From positions 1-40,512 of the forward strand of contig UQXI01000028.1 of assembly GCA_900544975.1 (NCBI GenBank): a stretch of 40,512 nt of DNA, given 5' to 3'. A program made the translations under genes and the position numbers. Source of the stretch: an uncultured Eubacteriales bacterium. GTDB lineage: Bacteria > Bacillota > Clostridia > Oscillospirales > Oscillospiraceae. The notes beneath the pieces were generated by a model. It made no database searches. It was not told the origin of the DNA and was given only the letters and a program-made list of their open reading frames with translations. Positions 26,201 through 33,241 of this stretch are shown piece by piece; positions within the stretch are counted from its first letter, which is position 1, and every line of letters starts with the position of its first letter.

Positions 26201-26424
26201 GGCGCCTCCTCCAACTCCACGATCACTGTGACCCAGTCTTCCTTCTGATAACCCAGAGGGGTTACCTCCTCCTGGAACGAACGTTGCGACTCCGCCGTAT
26301 CGCTCAACTCCAGGTTGACCACATGGCCAGCCTGGGGCGCTTCGGGCGAGGCCCAAACGGTCATGGGACTGAGGCACAGCAGCAACGCCAGAAGCGCCGC
26401 CAACCATCTTGTACGTGCTTTCAT
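20287..26424 (-). CDS. Giant SLH-anchored subtilisin-like protease with PA, Ig-like and BspA-type LRR regions
   Basis: This is a secreted cell-surface protease of 2045 residues. A signal peptide (about 1-26, ending VWAS) leads to a propeptide-like segment (to about 165). The S8 catalytic domain has Asp206 (VAILDTGLD), His277 (SGHGTHVAG), Asn371 (AAGND) and Ser605 (SGTSMACPH), so the triad is intact. A PA domain is inserted at about 412-560. Fn3/C5a-peptidase-like beta regions follow (about 690-1080), then a bacterial Ig-like (BIG_2) domain at about 1085-1155. About 1225-1790 is a long series of BspA-type leucine-rich repeats with the LPxTVxxIGxxAFxxC pattern. At the C-terminus are three SLH domains (about 1864-2043) that hold the protein to wall polymer. 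It probably degrades host or dietary proteins, with the repeats as binding arm. A regulator gene lies directly upstream, and its promoter carries shared operators. Confidence 0.93.
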   Translation of the reverse strand: MKARTRWLAALLALLLCLSPMTVWASPEAPQAGHVVNLELSDTAESQRSFQEEVTPLGYQKEDWVTVIVELEEAPLLDGQVRREDLRTASCQAKAQRLQDTHRTLQAQIRRLPQTAAQAASHEANLLYEYTTIFNGFAMEMCYGDLEALRALPGVKSAHVATRYDAPTPVETGLEPLMAGSTEGIGSDVVNAMGYDGRGKKVAILDTGLDTAHEAFSEAPQEQAMTLETLKAQMDQVELHAKLDGAEDVYVSGKIPYAYDYGSGQAGAAAVQDTSGHGTHVAGTVAGSCSELQGVAPNAQLLILKVTSPDGSILDSTILAALEDAVLLGADSVNMSLGASAGFGDTRETAVQDAYYRCAQAGVSLMIAAGNDRNSAVGNRYGNSLPLAESPDSALVSTPSTSFAAMSVASVENFKVTCSYMKLGQTEILFQNGVDNGSGQELRAAEMICGGEKEVTLPYVMVPGLGAPEDYEGLDVAGKIAVVQRGVLGFSEKANYAAAAGAVGCILYNNQAGSLVPGLAESVSIGTVGISLEDGQKLEQAEEKLISFSPDWVDYRAMDTCAKPSDFSDWGPTPDLQLKPEMAAPGGNISSAKPGGGYQLMSGTSMACPHMAGAAAVVRQYLEEELGMTDSSQIHDLTDALLMSTARPAVREDGSPYSPRQQGAGVLNLKDAVTTKAYLSVDGCDRPKAELGESGEGRYAFTFRVHNLGQQALSYTPNFNSVMEGVVEDQGHRFIDMVTRSLQEGTDYTVTYEGLKQGKLTVPAGGEAVCTVTLALTESRKEQILKDFPNGNYVEGYVSLTPEGEGVTLGLPYLGFYADWEQAPLFDGTPDGDYYMSPTQLLGASTDYFGVDYLGTSFDGTYDNDKLAFSADYNGEGNRALALLLGLRRNAVDLKLSVLDPDGSVMWEYDYDRAPKNFFSSNSGGITLLAVWDGWNGCLADGTYAPEGQGYIYRLTGGVGQSQVTQTMDIPFFLDHTAPKATDFTLVEEDGRYILEFLVQDNHYVNYIQLGDSTSQERLALVGDGFQKITEPGLQTKVRIDITNYGDLCAKKGLNPARITVYTTDYAGNISKNYVEIGPRAITLENLHLDVGATAQVAYTIHPDKLQSIPLTWTSADESIAVVNEAGQVTGLRNGSVTVSATAASGLTASCRITVGTGIANEELQNHYGETPYLNDRFQAGDFWYKVTGPDTVQLTRDPGSSWSSYPELSGDLVIPAEVTYEGILFRVTSIGESAFSGNNDITAVTLPDTMEIIGQSAFSSCYGLEITHLPDSIRRLDDQAFQNSSGVNCNLPTSLEAIGSSVFSYTGLTEAIIPATVKRLGSEAFSGCYSLKRAVFQGLPEELGEEIFAYDAALEEVVLPQGMTAIPKKMFQSCSKLTRVEIPETVLSIGDSAFAYAGLTSFVIPEACREIGMSAFAYTGSREILIPDQVERVEDYAFSGCRNVETVVFGKSVSYIGTGVMDYIRPAEGLEAVHIEVISEFAASALFSSGYHGVVYKDGLPYVVYTGLPFMVDGVVYQPTSDRTVMVTSCYRHQGEEIVIPETVYSEDDDMTYTVTGIARSGMYRAKGRVTLPETVTMIGDRGLADTGGLTSVNLPQGLTVIRERAFSSMGQAETWADETLTVPGSVGTFGDGAFSASHYRRAILGEGITQISAEAFDVAYELEEIQLPSTLRQIGKGAFRYCSALKSIQLPEALERVEKEAFYCSNLGEITIPDHISYIGSQAFVGNTWDENYNQVPTGPKQVWIGSGLRDLGWNVFRKDAAITTVLNSQRNLCVTFGDLERVPEVLWDGKTEIALGDGSCVPAGKTVTVTGDIVIDGKLTIEGKLIVEPNATLTITENAVIVGEENIEYKTCDGGEGCCSKTFTDLNTYAWYHAYTDYVIARGLMNGMSATRFAPEAQLTRGMLVTTLYRLAGEPEVTEAASFTDVAADKYYTDAVAWAEDLGIAQGMGEGKFAPNGTVTREQGMTFLYRYVVNVLGEEPGKNGDLSIFQDAGKISNYAKEAMAWGAAAGLLEGYGDGTVGPKNSVTRAQMAKFLTILSKAF

Positions 26425-26458
26425 GTTCTTGTCCTTCCTTCCTGAATTACCCTGAATT

Positions 26459-26484
26459 CAGTGTTCATAAGTCTGTGAACACTG
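26459..26484. promoter_or_regulatory. Operator-like dyad in the protease leader
   Basis: CAGTGTTCA (26459-26467) and TGAACACTG (26476-26484) are perfect 9-base arms around 8 bases, between the promoter and the start codon of the protease. The half-site TGTGAACA recurs at 26505-26512 and in front of the regulator gene. Confidence 0.65.
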
Positions 26485-26491
26485 GCACTAG

Positions 26492-26521
26492 AATCTTACC
26501 ATATTGTTCACAAAAATGCAA
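26492..26521 (-). promoter_or_regulatory. Likely promoter of the surface protease
   Basis: On the minus strand, TTGCAT (26516-26521) and TAAGAT (26492-26497) are 18 bases apart. The sequence TTGTTCACAA (26504-26513 on the plus strand) lies within the spacer, so a bound regulator would block it. Confidence 0.5.
26504..26513. promoter_or_regulatory. TTGTTCACAA box in the protease promoter spacer
   Basis: This box differs by one base from the perfect palindrome TTGTTAACAA at 27728-27737 upstream of the regulator gene, and contains the same TGTTCACA core as 27717-27724. Confidence 0.55.
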
Positions 26522-26558
26522 TACCTCTTTGGCAGAAAATTCAGCACGTTTAGCAGGC

Positions 26559-26604
26559 AAAAAGAAACCTGCCCCGCCGCGGCACTGTGCTGCGGTAGGG
26601 CAGG
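26559..26604 (-). terminator. Terminator of the regulator gene
   Basis: In minus-strand reading, CCTGCCC (26598-26604) begins a stem closed by GGGCAGG (26568-26574) with paired bases inside the loop, followed by TTTCTTTTT. It separates the regulator from the protease transcript. Confidence 0.75.
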
Positions 26605-26610
26605 CATCTC

Positions 26611-27693
26611 TTACAACTTGTTCTCAGAATGCTTCTGCAATGCCTGTAAATGTTGTATGATGGTCTCAATGGCTGTAAAATTGGTCTTATAGCGATTTCT
26701 CCCATGTATCGCTTCCACCAGCAGCAGTCGGGCATCATACAAACTTTTTACGTCCCGACCCACCGCACCCAGGTGGAGCCCAAGCTGCTGGGCCATCTCC
26801 CGAGATGTCATAGACTGCTCCGACATCGCCTGGAGCATCTTCATCCGGGCGGGACTCCCCAAAAGCCGCAATGCGTGATACTCCCAATCTTCAAAATCCA
26901 GCGGTGTCTTTCGCTCCACCGCCTGAGCCACACCCGTATGGAAATAAACTGTCCCCGTTTCGTCATCCATGACCCCCGGACCGGCTTTCGGCTGTAAATA
27001 TCGCAGATTTAGACAGATGGTCTCAACGGAATTGTCGATGCTGCAACAGGATCGCTGCTGCAACTGTTCTCTGGCGGCCGGACTTCGATAGTAGATTTCC
27101 CAGTCCTTTGCCAGCGGCTCCGCCCGTCGGGCCCATGGCTCCAGGAGTTTCTCCAACCGATCTGCCACCGGCTCTAAAATCCGCTCCAAAAAAGCGGTGT
27201 ATTCATCAAAACCGGAAAAAACCTCCAGAAGCTTCTGGCGATACATGGGACTGACCTCCAGCCGCTCCACGTCCTGGGACAATGGCACAAAACCTGCACA
27301 CGGATCCGTATAGTCCATGCCAAATTCTCCAATGGCAGAAAAATGTTCCCCCCGCCGCCGCACAGCCCGCCAGTTTTCCCGTAGCGATTCCATAGCAGAC
27401 GCCAAGGTGCGGCAGGAAAAATCCATGCTGTTATACGCCATACACTTTGCCAGGCACGTCCGCTCACCGGTTTCATTTTGGATTGGCTCCTGGAGGAAGA
27501 AAAATTGCAGCGCCGGATCTTGTCTGGACAACCCTTCTGTAGCAGTCCGGAGGATGGACTGCAGCTCCACCGGGGGGATGGTATAGATACCAGGCGCCGT
27601 CAGATCTTCCACGGGCATCTCATTGACAAAGGCGTATAACAGTTCCACCGTCTCCAGGAGCATATAGGGCTCGTTGGTAATTCGCACTTCCAT
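26611..27693 (-). CDS. ArsR-like winged-helix transcriptional regulator
   Basis: This cytoplasmic protein of 360 residues has a C-terminal winged helix (about 280-345). The segment ALRLLGSPARMKMLQAMSEQ is followed by the helix-turn-helix MTSREMAQQLGLHLGAVGRD and the wing region LLLVEAIHGRNRYKTN, all in the ArsR style. The N-terminal 280 residues form a helical domain without a recognised ligand site; it may sense a small molecule or peptide. The start at 27693 has GGAGG 6 bases upstream; the frame is open from 27765 but that part overlaps the operator region. It lies directly upstream of the giant protease gene. Both promoters carry TTGTTMACAA-type sites, which suggests it represses the protease and itself, though this is inference. 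Confidence 0.8.
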   Translation of the reverse strand: MEVRITNEPYMLLETVELLYAFVNEMPVEDLTAPGIYTIPPVELQSILRTATEGLSRQDPALQFFFLQEPIQNETGERTCLAKCMAYNSMDFSCRTLASAMESLRENWRAVRRRGEHFSAIGEFGMDYTDPCAGFVPLSQDVERLEVSPMYRQKLLEVFSGFDEYTAFLERILEPVADRLEKLLEPWARRAEPLAKDWEIYYRSPAAREQLQQRSCCSIDNSVETICLNLRYLQPKAGPGVMDDETGTVYFHTGVAQAVERKTPLDFEDWEYHALRLLGSPARMKMLQAMSEQSMTSREMAQQLGLHLGAVGRDVKSLYDARLLLVEAIHGRNRYKTNFTAIETIIQHLQALQKHSENKL

Positions 27694-27715
27694 AAGCGAC
27701 CTCCAGCTGAATTCC

Positions 27716-27737
27716 TTGTTCACACTTTTGTTAACAA
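27716..27737. promoter_or_regulatory. Paired TTGTTMACAA boxes upstream of the regulator gene
   Basis: TTGTTCACAC (27716-27725) is followed two bases later by the perfect palindrome TTGTTAACAA (27728-27737). They lie 23-44 bases before the regulator start codon, a position suited to autoregulation. Confidence 0.55.
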
Positions 27738-27780
27738 GTATACCGCAATCCACCGAAGATTGCAAGCGGCATCAGACAGA

Positions 27781-27836
27781 AAAATCTGCGTCTGGCAAAG
27801 GAGTTTTCTAATCCCCCACTGCCAGGCGCAGATTTT
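27781..27836 (-). terminator. Terminator of the pepF - aminopeptidase operon
   Basis: Arms 27781-27797 and 27820-27836 pair over 17 bp with one G.T pair, around a 22-base loop. On the minus strand the stem ends in a T-run (ATTTTTCTG). It lies about 50 bases after the aminopeptidase stop. Confidence 0.75.
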
Positions 27837-27884
27837 GTTGTTCATGCAGGATGGCGCCCGCCACCTGCGATCATTCGAAAGCCC

Positions 27885-29174
27885 CTACGCCAGGCTGGGG
27901 CAGGCAGAGCCGGTCAAATGCATGGCGAAGATCTGAGCCATGGCCTGGACCAAATAGGCCGCGTCGCGAACGCCAGCGGTCTCATAGCAAGAGTGCATCG
28001 CCAATTGCGGCAGACCTACATCCACCGTAGGAATGCTCACCTGGGACGAGGAGATGTTGCCCAGGGTAGAGCCGCCAGGCAGATCCGCCCGGTTGCAGAA
28101 GGTCTGGGTGGGAACCCCGGCCTTCTTACAGGCTTGGCGGAAGAGCGCGGCAGAGACCCCGTCGGTGGTGTAGCGCTGGTTGGCATTGAACTTGATGACA
28201 ATGCCCCCATTCATCACCGGCCGGTGATTAGGATCGGCGTACTCCGGGTGGTTGGGGTGGAGGGCGTGGGCATTGTCGGCCGAAACCAGGAAGCTCCGGG
28301 CCAGGGCCTCCCGGTAGTTCATCCCCACACCTGCGCAAATGCGCATCAGGGTATCCATCAGGAGGGTGGAATCCGCCCCCTGCTGGGTGTTGGAGCCCAC
28401 CTCTTCGTTGTCAAAGACACAGCACACCGGGATGCTTTTCCCCTCCTGTGCCTGGAGGAAGCCCTCCATGGTGGCCCATGCGCATTGCAGATCGTCCAAA
28501 GCCCGGGCGGAGAGATACTCCCCTTCCGCTCCCCAAATTCTGGCCTTCTCCCGGTTATAGAGGAACAAGTCGGATCCCAGGATCTCCTCCGGCCGGCAGC
28601 CGGCAGCCTCCGCCACCAGCTTCCGGAACGCGCCCTTGGTCTCCAGAGAGCCCACCAGCGGAATGAGATCCACCGCCGGATTATAGGTATAACCGTCATT
28701 GGCCTTCCGGTTCATATGAATGGCCACGTTGGGAATCATGCACAGATCCCGGTCCAGGTTCACCAGGCGGGACTGGAGCCCTTCCTCCGTCTCCACCAGG
28801 ACCCGTCCGGCCACAGACAGGGGCCGATCCAGCCAGGGGGCCATGAGCATACCGCCATACCGCTCCACAGCCAGGCGGACGTACACCCCTGCCGTCTCCA
28901 GCTCCGGGTTTTCCTTCACTTTAAAGCAGGGACGGTCTGAATGACTGGCCGCCAGCATAAATCCATGGGGCGTCCCCTGGGGCACCCGGAAGGCGATGAG
29001 GGCAGACTGATTCCGGGTCAGGTAGTACTTTCCCCCAGGCTTCAGCTGCCAACCGGCAGCCTCGGACAGGGCCGTATACCCTGCCTCCTCCAGCTGGCGG
29101 GTCAGATTGGCAATGGCATGAAAGCCGCTGGGACTTTGGTCCAAAAAGGACATCAGACGCTCCGTCATACTCAT
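27885..29174 (-). CDS. M18 family aspartyl-type aminopeptidase
   Basis: This 429-residue cytoplasmic zinc aminopeptidase removes N-terminal, often acidic, residues from peptides (M18, ApeA/ApeB and human DNPEP family). Metal ligands are seen in AASHSDRPCFKVK (His, near residue 77), RALDDLQC (bridging Asp), FDNEEVGSNTQQGA (Glu pair), VSADNAHALHPNHPE (Asp) and LPQLAMHSCYETAGV (His near the C-terminus). The length is typical. Its start overlaps the pepF stop by 4 bases, so oligopeptides cut by the endopeptidase can be finished by this enzyme, a neat salvage pair. The promoter lies before pepF and a strong terminator follows. Confidence 0.93.
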   Translation of the reverse strand: MSMTERLMSFLDQSPSGFHAIANLTRQLEEAGYTALSEAAGWQLKPGGKYYLTRNQSALIAFRVPQGTPHGFMLAASHSDRPCFKVKENPELETAGVYVRLAVERYGGMLMAPWLDRPLSVAGRVLVETEEGLQSRLVNLDRDLCMIPNVAIHMNRKANDGYTYNPAVDLIPLVGSLETKGAFRKLVAEAAGCRPEEILGSDLFLYNREKARIWGAEGEYLSARALDDLQCAWATMEGFLQAQEGKSIPVCCVFDNEEVGSNTQQGADSTLLMDTLMRICAGVGMNYREALARSFLVSADNAHALHPNHPEYADPNHRPVMNGGIVIKFNANQRYTTDGVSAALFRQACKKAGVPTQTFCNRADLPGGSTLGNISSSQVSIPTVDVGLPQLAMHSCYETAGVRDAAYLVQAMAQIFAMHLTGSACPSLA

Positions 29175-30934
29175 GATTTGTCCTCCAGCAGCGCCAGGAA
29201 CTGATCAATCTCATCGGAGAGGATCTGCAGGCCCTGTGCCCAGAAGGCTTTGTCCGTGAGGTCGATGTCTGCCACCCGGGCGGCCTCTTCCACGGTGCGC
29301 ACCGGGGTCTCGTGGAGGAGCTTCTTGTACTTGGGCAGGAAGCTCTCCCCTTCCTTCTCATACTGGGCATACAGGCCCCGGGCAAACAGGCCGCCGAAGG
29401 CGTAGGGGAAGTTGTAGAAGCTGACTCCGCCATAATAATGGCTCTTGCAGACCCACATGTAGGGATGGAGCACATTCGCATCCAAGCCGTCGCCATAGGA
29501 CTGCTTCTGCGCCTCCAGCATCATCTCGCACAGCCGGTCCGCCGGGAGGAAGTCATTCTCACGGTTGGCAAAGACGGCGGATTCAAAGCGGTACCGGGAA
29601 TAAATGTCACAAATGATCTGGGTCGCGTCAGACAGCTGGCTTTCTATGAGGGCAAGCTTCTCTTCCTTGTCCGTAGCAGCGGCAATGGCGGCATTCATGA
29701 CCACACACTCATTGAAGGTGGAGGCTGTCTCCGCCACCGGCATGGTGTAGTCCCGGTTCAGAATTCTCTGGTCGCCCAGGATGTGGTTGTGGAAGGCATG
29801 GCCCAACTCATGAGCCAGGGTGACGATGTCGCTGAAGGAGCCGTCAAAATTGGTGAGAATACGGCTCTCATTCAGCTTTTCAATGCCGGCGCAGAAGGCG
29901 CCGCCGGTTTTGCCGGGACGGGGGAAGAAATCAATCCAAGCATTGGCAAAGGCCTCTGCCACCATATCCCGCAGCTCCGTATCAAACTGACCGAAGAGGT
30001 TGAGCAGGTAGTCCCGGGCTTCTTCCGTGGTATAGGTCTTCCCGCTTGTGCCCATGGGGGCGAAGAGATCGTACCAGGGCAGGCCATTCTCATGGCCCAA
30101 GGCCTTGGCCTTGGCCTTCAGGTAAGCCCAGAATTTGGGCAAATACTCGTCTATGGCGGCAAACATGGCATCCAGAGTCGCCCGCTGCATCCGGGCGCCC
30201 TTCAGGGCCTTGTCCAGGGGGGATTCATAGCCCCGAAGCTGTGCGGCATTGATGGTCTCCAACTTGATGGAGTTGAGGGCAAAGGCCACCGAATCTTTGA
30301 TCTTATCATAGCAGGCCAGCTCCGCCTCATAGGCGGCCTTGCGCACTGCCGGATTTCCGTCATAGGCCAGGTTCCGGATGGCGGAGAGGTTGGTGATACC
30401 GCCATCGTAATCCACCTCCACCGTACTGGTGAGGTATGCCTGCAGGTCGCTCCAGGCGCTGGAGCCGGACAGCTGCATCCGGGCCATAATATCCTCGCCC
30501 TGGCTTCCCAGTAAGTACCGACTGCCCTCCCGCACCTGACGGAAATAGAACTGGTACTGGCGCAGCAGCTCATCTGCCTCCAGAAGCGCATCCAGATTGG
30601 GCAGTTCCGCAGCATAGGCCTGGAACCGGGCATCTGCACCGGCACACTGGCTGTACACCGCCATCACCTGTCCCATGGCAGAATTGGCTTCGGCGTCGCC
30701 GGTGTCGGCGGCCTGCCGCAGAGAGGCATACTCGGCTAACTGATTGACCAGGCGGGCAATCTCCTCCAGAGACTCCACACCCTGACGCAGTGCATGGGCA
30801 GGGTCCATCTCCTCCAGGGATTTGGTAAAGGTATCAAACCGACCGCAGGCCACCTTCAGCGCCTGTAGGTCCCCAGTGAAATTCGGATCTGAGAATCCGT
30901 GGTACAGAGAGTCCAGATTCCAACGTTCGTTCAT
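29171..30934 (-). CDS. pepF: Oligoendopeptidase F
   Basis: This 587-residue cytoplasmic M3 metallopeptidase cuts oligopeptides of roughly 6-20 residues. The zinc site is LAHELGHAFHNH (HELGH at about residues 375-379) with the third ligand Glu in VAETASTFNECVVM about 25 residues later. The N-terminal half is the helical lid domain and the C-terminal region has YNFPYAFGGLFARGLYAQY, a conserved M3B segment. The ATG has AAGGAG 7-8 bases upstream and a promoter at 30982-31010. It is the first gene of an operon with the M18 aminopeptidase. The operon probably recycles peptides that the surface protease or transporters deliver, although no peptide transporter is in the window. Confidence 0.95.
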   Translation of the reverse strand: MNERWNLDSLYHGFSDPNFTGDLQALKVACGRFDTFTKSLEEMDPAHALRQGVESLEEIARLVNQLAEYASLRQAADTGDAEANSAMGQVMAVYSQCAGADARFQAYAAELPNLDALLEADELLRQYQFYFRQVREGSRYLLGSQGEDIMARMQLSGSSAWSDLQAYLTSTVEVDYDGGITNLSAIRNLAYDGNPAVRKAAYEAELACYDKIKDSVAFALNSIKLETINAAQLRGYESPLDKALKGARMQRATLDAMFAAIDEYLPKFWAYLKAKAKALGHENGLPWYDLFAPMGTSGKTYTTEEARDYLLNLFGQFDTELRDMVAEAFANAWIDFFPRPGKTGGAFCAGIEKLNESRILTNFDGSFSDIVTLAHELGHAFHNHILGDQRILNRDYTMPVAETASTFNECVVMNAAIAAATDKEEKLALIESQLSDATQIICDIYSRYRFESAVFANRENDFLPADRLCEMMLEAQKQSYGDGLDANVLHPYMWVCKSHYYGGVSFYNFPYAFGGLFARGLYAQYEKEGESFLPKYKKLLHETPVRTVEEAARVADIDLTDKAFWAQGLQILSDEIDQFLALLEDKS

Positions 30935-30981
30935 ATCATATCTCCTTTTCTACTGGCAAAATGCCTGAGTTTCTACTGTAA

Positions 30982-31010
30982 GTTTTACCATGAATTGGAG
31001 ATTTCGTCAA
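30982..31010 (-). promoter_or_regulatory. Promoter of the pepF operon
   Basis: On the minus strand, TTGACG (31005-31010) and TAAAAC (30982-30987) are 17 bases apart, with a TGG extension before the -10, about 50 bases from the start codon. Confidence 0.55.
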
Positions 31011-31073
31011 CATCAATTTCTTCACCAACTGGGGTAAGATCCACAACTTACGGACACACCCGCCGGAAACCGT

Positions 31074-32462
31074 CTATTTTTCCCGGGAGCGACTCCGCCG
31101 CTTCCCGCTGCGGCCGTCCGCAGAGGCAACCACCCGGCCCGGTACCCAGGGGTCAGACCGGAGGGTGCGGCGGGGCTTGGGCGGCTCTGGCGGCAGGGTC
31201 CGGGGAGGAGGCAGGGGCTCCAATCTCAGCTTCTGTCCTCCCTGCCCAGTGGACAGTTCCCCGGCAGGAATCGACTTGCGCACTGGCGTTTCGGGAGCTT
31301 TTGGCTCCGGCGTCTTTTTCACCGGCGTTTCCACCACCGGCAGTGCATGATCCCGGACCACCGGGACCTTCTTCCCAATCAGCTTTTCAATATCCCGGAG
31401 ATAGGCCTCTTCCTCTCTGTTGCAGAAGCTGATGGCCAATCCCGGTCGCCCGGCCCGCCCTGTGCGGCCGATGCGGTGGACATAGGTCTCCGGTACATTG
31501 GGCAATTCAAAATTGATGACACAGGGTAGCCCGCTCACATCAATGCCCCGGGCAGCAATGTCCGTCGCCACCAGGGCCCGGATGGTCCCTTCTTTGAAGC
31601 TGCTCAGCGCCAGAACCCGGGCGCTCTGGCTCTTGTTGCCGTGAATGGCCATGGCGGGAATCCCCGCCCCGTTCAGCAGCTCCGCCACCCGATTGGCCCG
31701 ATGCTTGGTATTGGTGAATACCAGGACGCTGGTCAGACTCTCATCCCGGAGCACCTCTTGGAGCAAATTCTTTTTCTCCGCCTGTTCCACCCGATATAGC
31801 TTCTGCCGGATGGCATCCACGGTCGAGGACTGGGGCGTCACCTCCACCCGTATGGGATCTTTCAGAAGGGTCTGGGAGAGCTCCGCAATCTCCCGGGGCA
31901 TAGTTGCAGAAAACAACAGCGTCTGCCGCTTCTGCGGCAACCAGCTGATGATCTTCCGCACATCCCGGATGAAGCCCATATCCAGCATCCGGTCCGCCTC
32001 ATCCAGCACAAACATGTCCAGCTTTGTGAGATCAATGTGTCCCTGGTTGCGCAAATCCATCAGACGTCCGGGCGTCGCCACCAGCACATCCACGCCGGCC
32101 TGCACCGCCTCAATCTGGGGCGTCTGTCCCACGCCGCCAAATATCACTGCCGTACGTACCGGCAGATATTTTCCATACTGTGTAAAGTTTTCCTGAATTT
32201 GCAGGGCCAGCTCCCGGGTGGGCGTCAAAATCAGGGCACGAATGGGCTTGTGTTCCCTGCCAATCCGGCCCTGAAGCCGCTGCAAAATGGGAATGGCAAA
32301 GGCCGCCGTTTTCCCAGTACCGGTCTGGGCACATCCAATGAGGTCCCGCCCGGCCAGCACATGGGGGATGGCGGCAGCCTGAATGGGAGAGGGGCACTCA
32401 TAGCCCATCTCCCCCACCGCCCGTAAAATGGACGGCAAAAGTTGCAATTCTTGAAATGTCAT
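31074..32462 (-). CDS. DEAD-box ATP-dependent RNA helicase
   Basis: This 462-residue cytoplasmic RNA helicase carries the Q motif (TFQELQLLPSILRAV ... PSPIQ), Walker A AQTGTGKT at residues 45-52, PTRELA, the DEAD box VLDEADRML near residue 150, the SAT motif in LLFSATMP, VLVFTNTKHRAN and HRIGRTGRAGRPG. The core resembles RhlE/CshA-type helicases. The last 90 residues are Pro, Arg and Lys rich and end in RSGKRRSRSREK, a basic tail likely to bind RNA. It probably works in ribosome assembly or mRNA decay, often important at low temperature. It is a lone gene; no cold-shock leader was recognised. Confidence 0.93.
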   Translation of the reverse strand: MTFQELQLLPSILRAVGEMGYECPSPIQAAAIPHVLAGRDLIGCAQTGTGKTAAFAIPILQRLQGRIGREHKPIRALILTPTRELALQIQENFTQYGKYLPVRTAVIFGGVGQTPQIEAVQAGVDVLVATPGRLMDLRNQGHIDLTKLDMFVLDEADRMLDMGFIRDVRKIISWLPQKRQTLLFSATMPREIAELSQTLLKDPIRVEVTPQSSTVDAIRQKLYRVEQAEKKNLLQEVLRDESLTSVLVFTNTKHRANRVAELLNGAGIPAMAIHGNKSQSARVLALSSFKEGTIRALVATDIAARGIDVSGLPCVINFELPNVPETYVHRIGRTGRAGRPGLAISFCNREEEAYLRDIEKLIGKKVPVVRDHALPVVETPVKKTPEPKAPETPVRKSIPAGELSTGQGGQKLRLEPLPPPRTLPPEPPKPRRTLRSDPWVPGRVVASADGRSGKRRSRSREK

Positions 32463-32491
32463 AGGGTCTCTAATTCCTTTAATCTAAGCTT

Positions 32492-32640
32492 GATTCTGCC
32501 CGCCTGGCAGAATCAGAAGGCCGGATGCCCCAGGGGAAAGCCCCGCCAGCGGCACCGGCCTTATGGTCCAATACGGGGGCGTCTCACAGACCATCCGCCA
32601 GTCGCCGTTCGACAATTGTGTTGCCGACGCCACCATGCCC
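32492..32640. other. Structured intergenic stretch between engB and the helicase gene
   Basis: This gap between two minus-strand genes is dense with palindromes. They are GATTCTGCC / GGCAGAATC (32492-32514), AAGGCCGG / CCGGCCTT (32517-32562, with paired inner bases), ATGGTC / GACCAT (32563 and about 32596) and GGCGTC / GACGCC. No T-run marks a clean terminator. It could be the 3' end of the engB transcript, a repeat element or an unrecognised structured RNA. Confidence 0.45.
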
Positions 32641-32647
32641 CCCGGTC

Positions 32648-33232
32648 TTACTCCTGAATTGCCTGCAGAATACAGGCAAGCAGCTCCTCCCGCCCGGTCC
32701 CCTTCTCAGCGGAAAAGGGGATCACCGGGCAATCCTGGGTCAGCTCCAAATCCAGGCGAATCTGGTCCAGATTGGAGGAAATTTCACGTTTCTTCAGCTT
32801 ATCCAGCTTATTGGCCACCACCACAAAGGGGCAGCCTGCATTTTGAAACCAAGCGGCCATGGTGCAGTCGTTGACCGTGGGGTTGTGCCGGGCGTCCACC
32901 AGGAGGACCCCCAGACACATGGGAGTCTCTGCAAAGTACGCCTCCATCAGCTTTCCCCAGCGCTCTTTCTCCCCCTGGGAGACCTTGGCATAGCCGTAGC
33001 CTGGTAGGTCCACAAAATAGGCCTTGCCATCCACCCGAAAATAGTTGACATGGGTGGTCTTCCCCGGCGCCTCGCCCACCCGGGCAAAATTCTTCCGCTG
33101 CAGCAGGCGGTTGATCACCGAGGATTTCCCCACATTGGACTTCCCGGCGAAGGCAATTTGGGGCAGGCCGTCCCGGATCAGATCCTGGGCTCCGGCGGCC
33201 GAACGGACAAATTCCACGTTGTGCAGATTCAT
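32648..33232 (-). CDS. engB: Ribosome-assembly GTPase EngB/YsxC
   Basis: This 194-residue TRAFAC-class GTPase is needed for maturation of the 50S ribosomal subunit. G1 is GKSNVGKSSVINRLLQ near residue 30, the G2 Thr lies in PGKTTHVNYF, G3 is VDLPGYGYAKV and G4 is VANKLDKLKK, with IPFSAEKGTG as G5. The length is right for the family. It starts 9 bases after the lon stop, as in many Firmicutes, where it is the last gene of the lon operon. A larger overlapping frame over 32808-34004 is a shadow of lon and engB. Confidence 0.95.
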   Translation of the reverse strand: MNLHNVEFVRSAAGAQDLIRDGLPQIAFAGKSNVGKSSVINRLLQRKNFARVGEAPGKTTHVNYFRVDGKAYFVDLPGYGYAKVSQGEKERWGKLMEAYFAETPMCLGVLLVDARHNPTVNDCTMAAWFQNAGCPFVVVANKLDKLKKREISSNLDQIRLDLELTQDCPVIPFSAEKGTGREELLACILQAIQE

Positions 33233-33241
33233 AGCGCTCTC

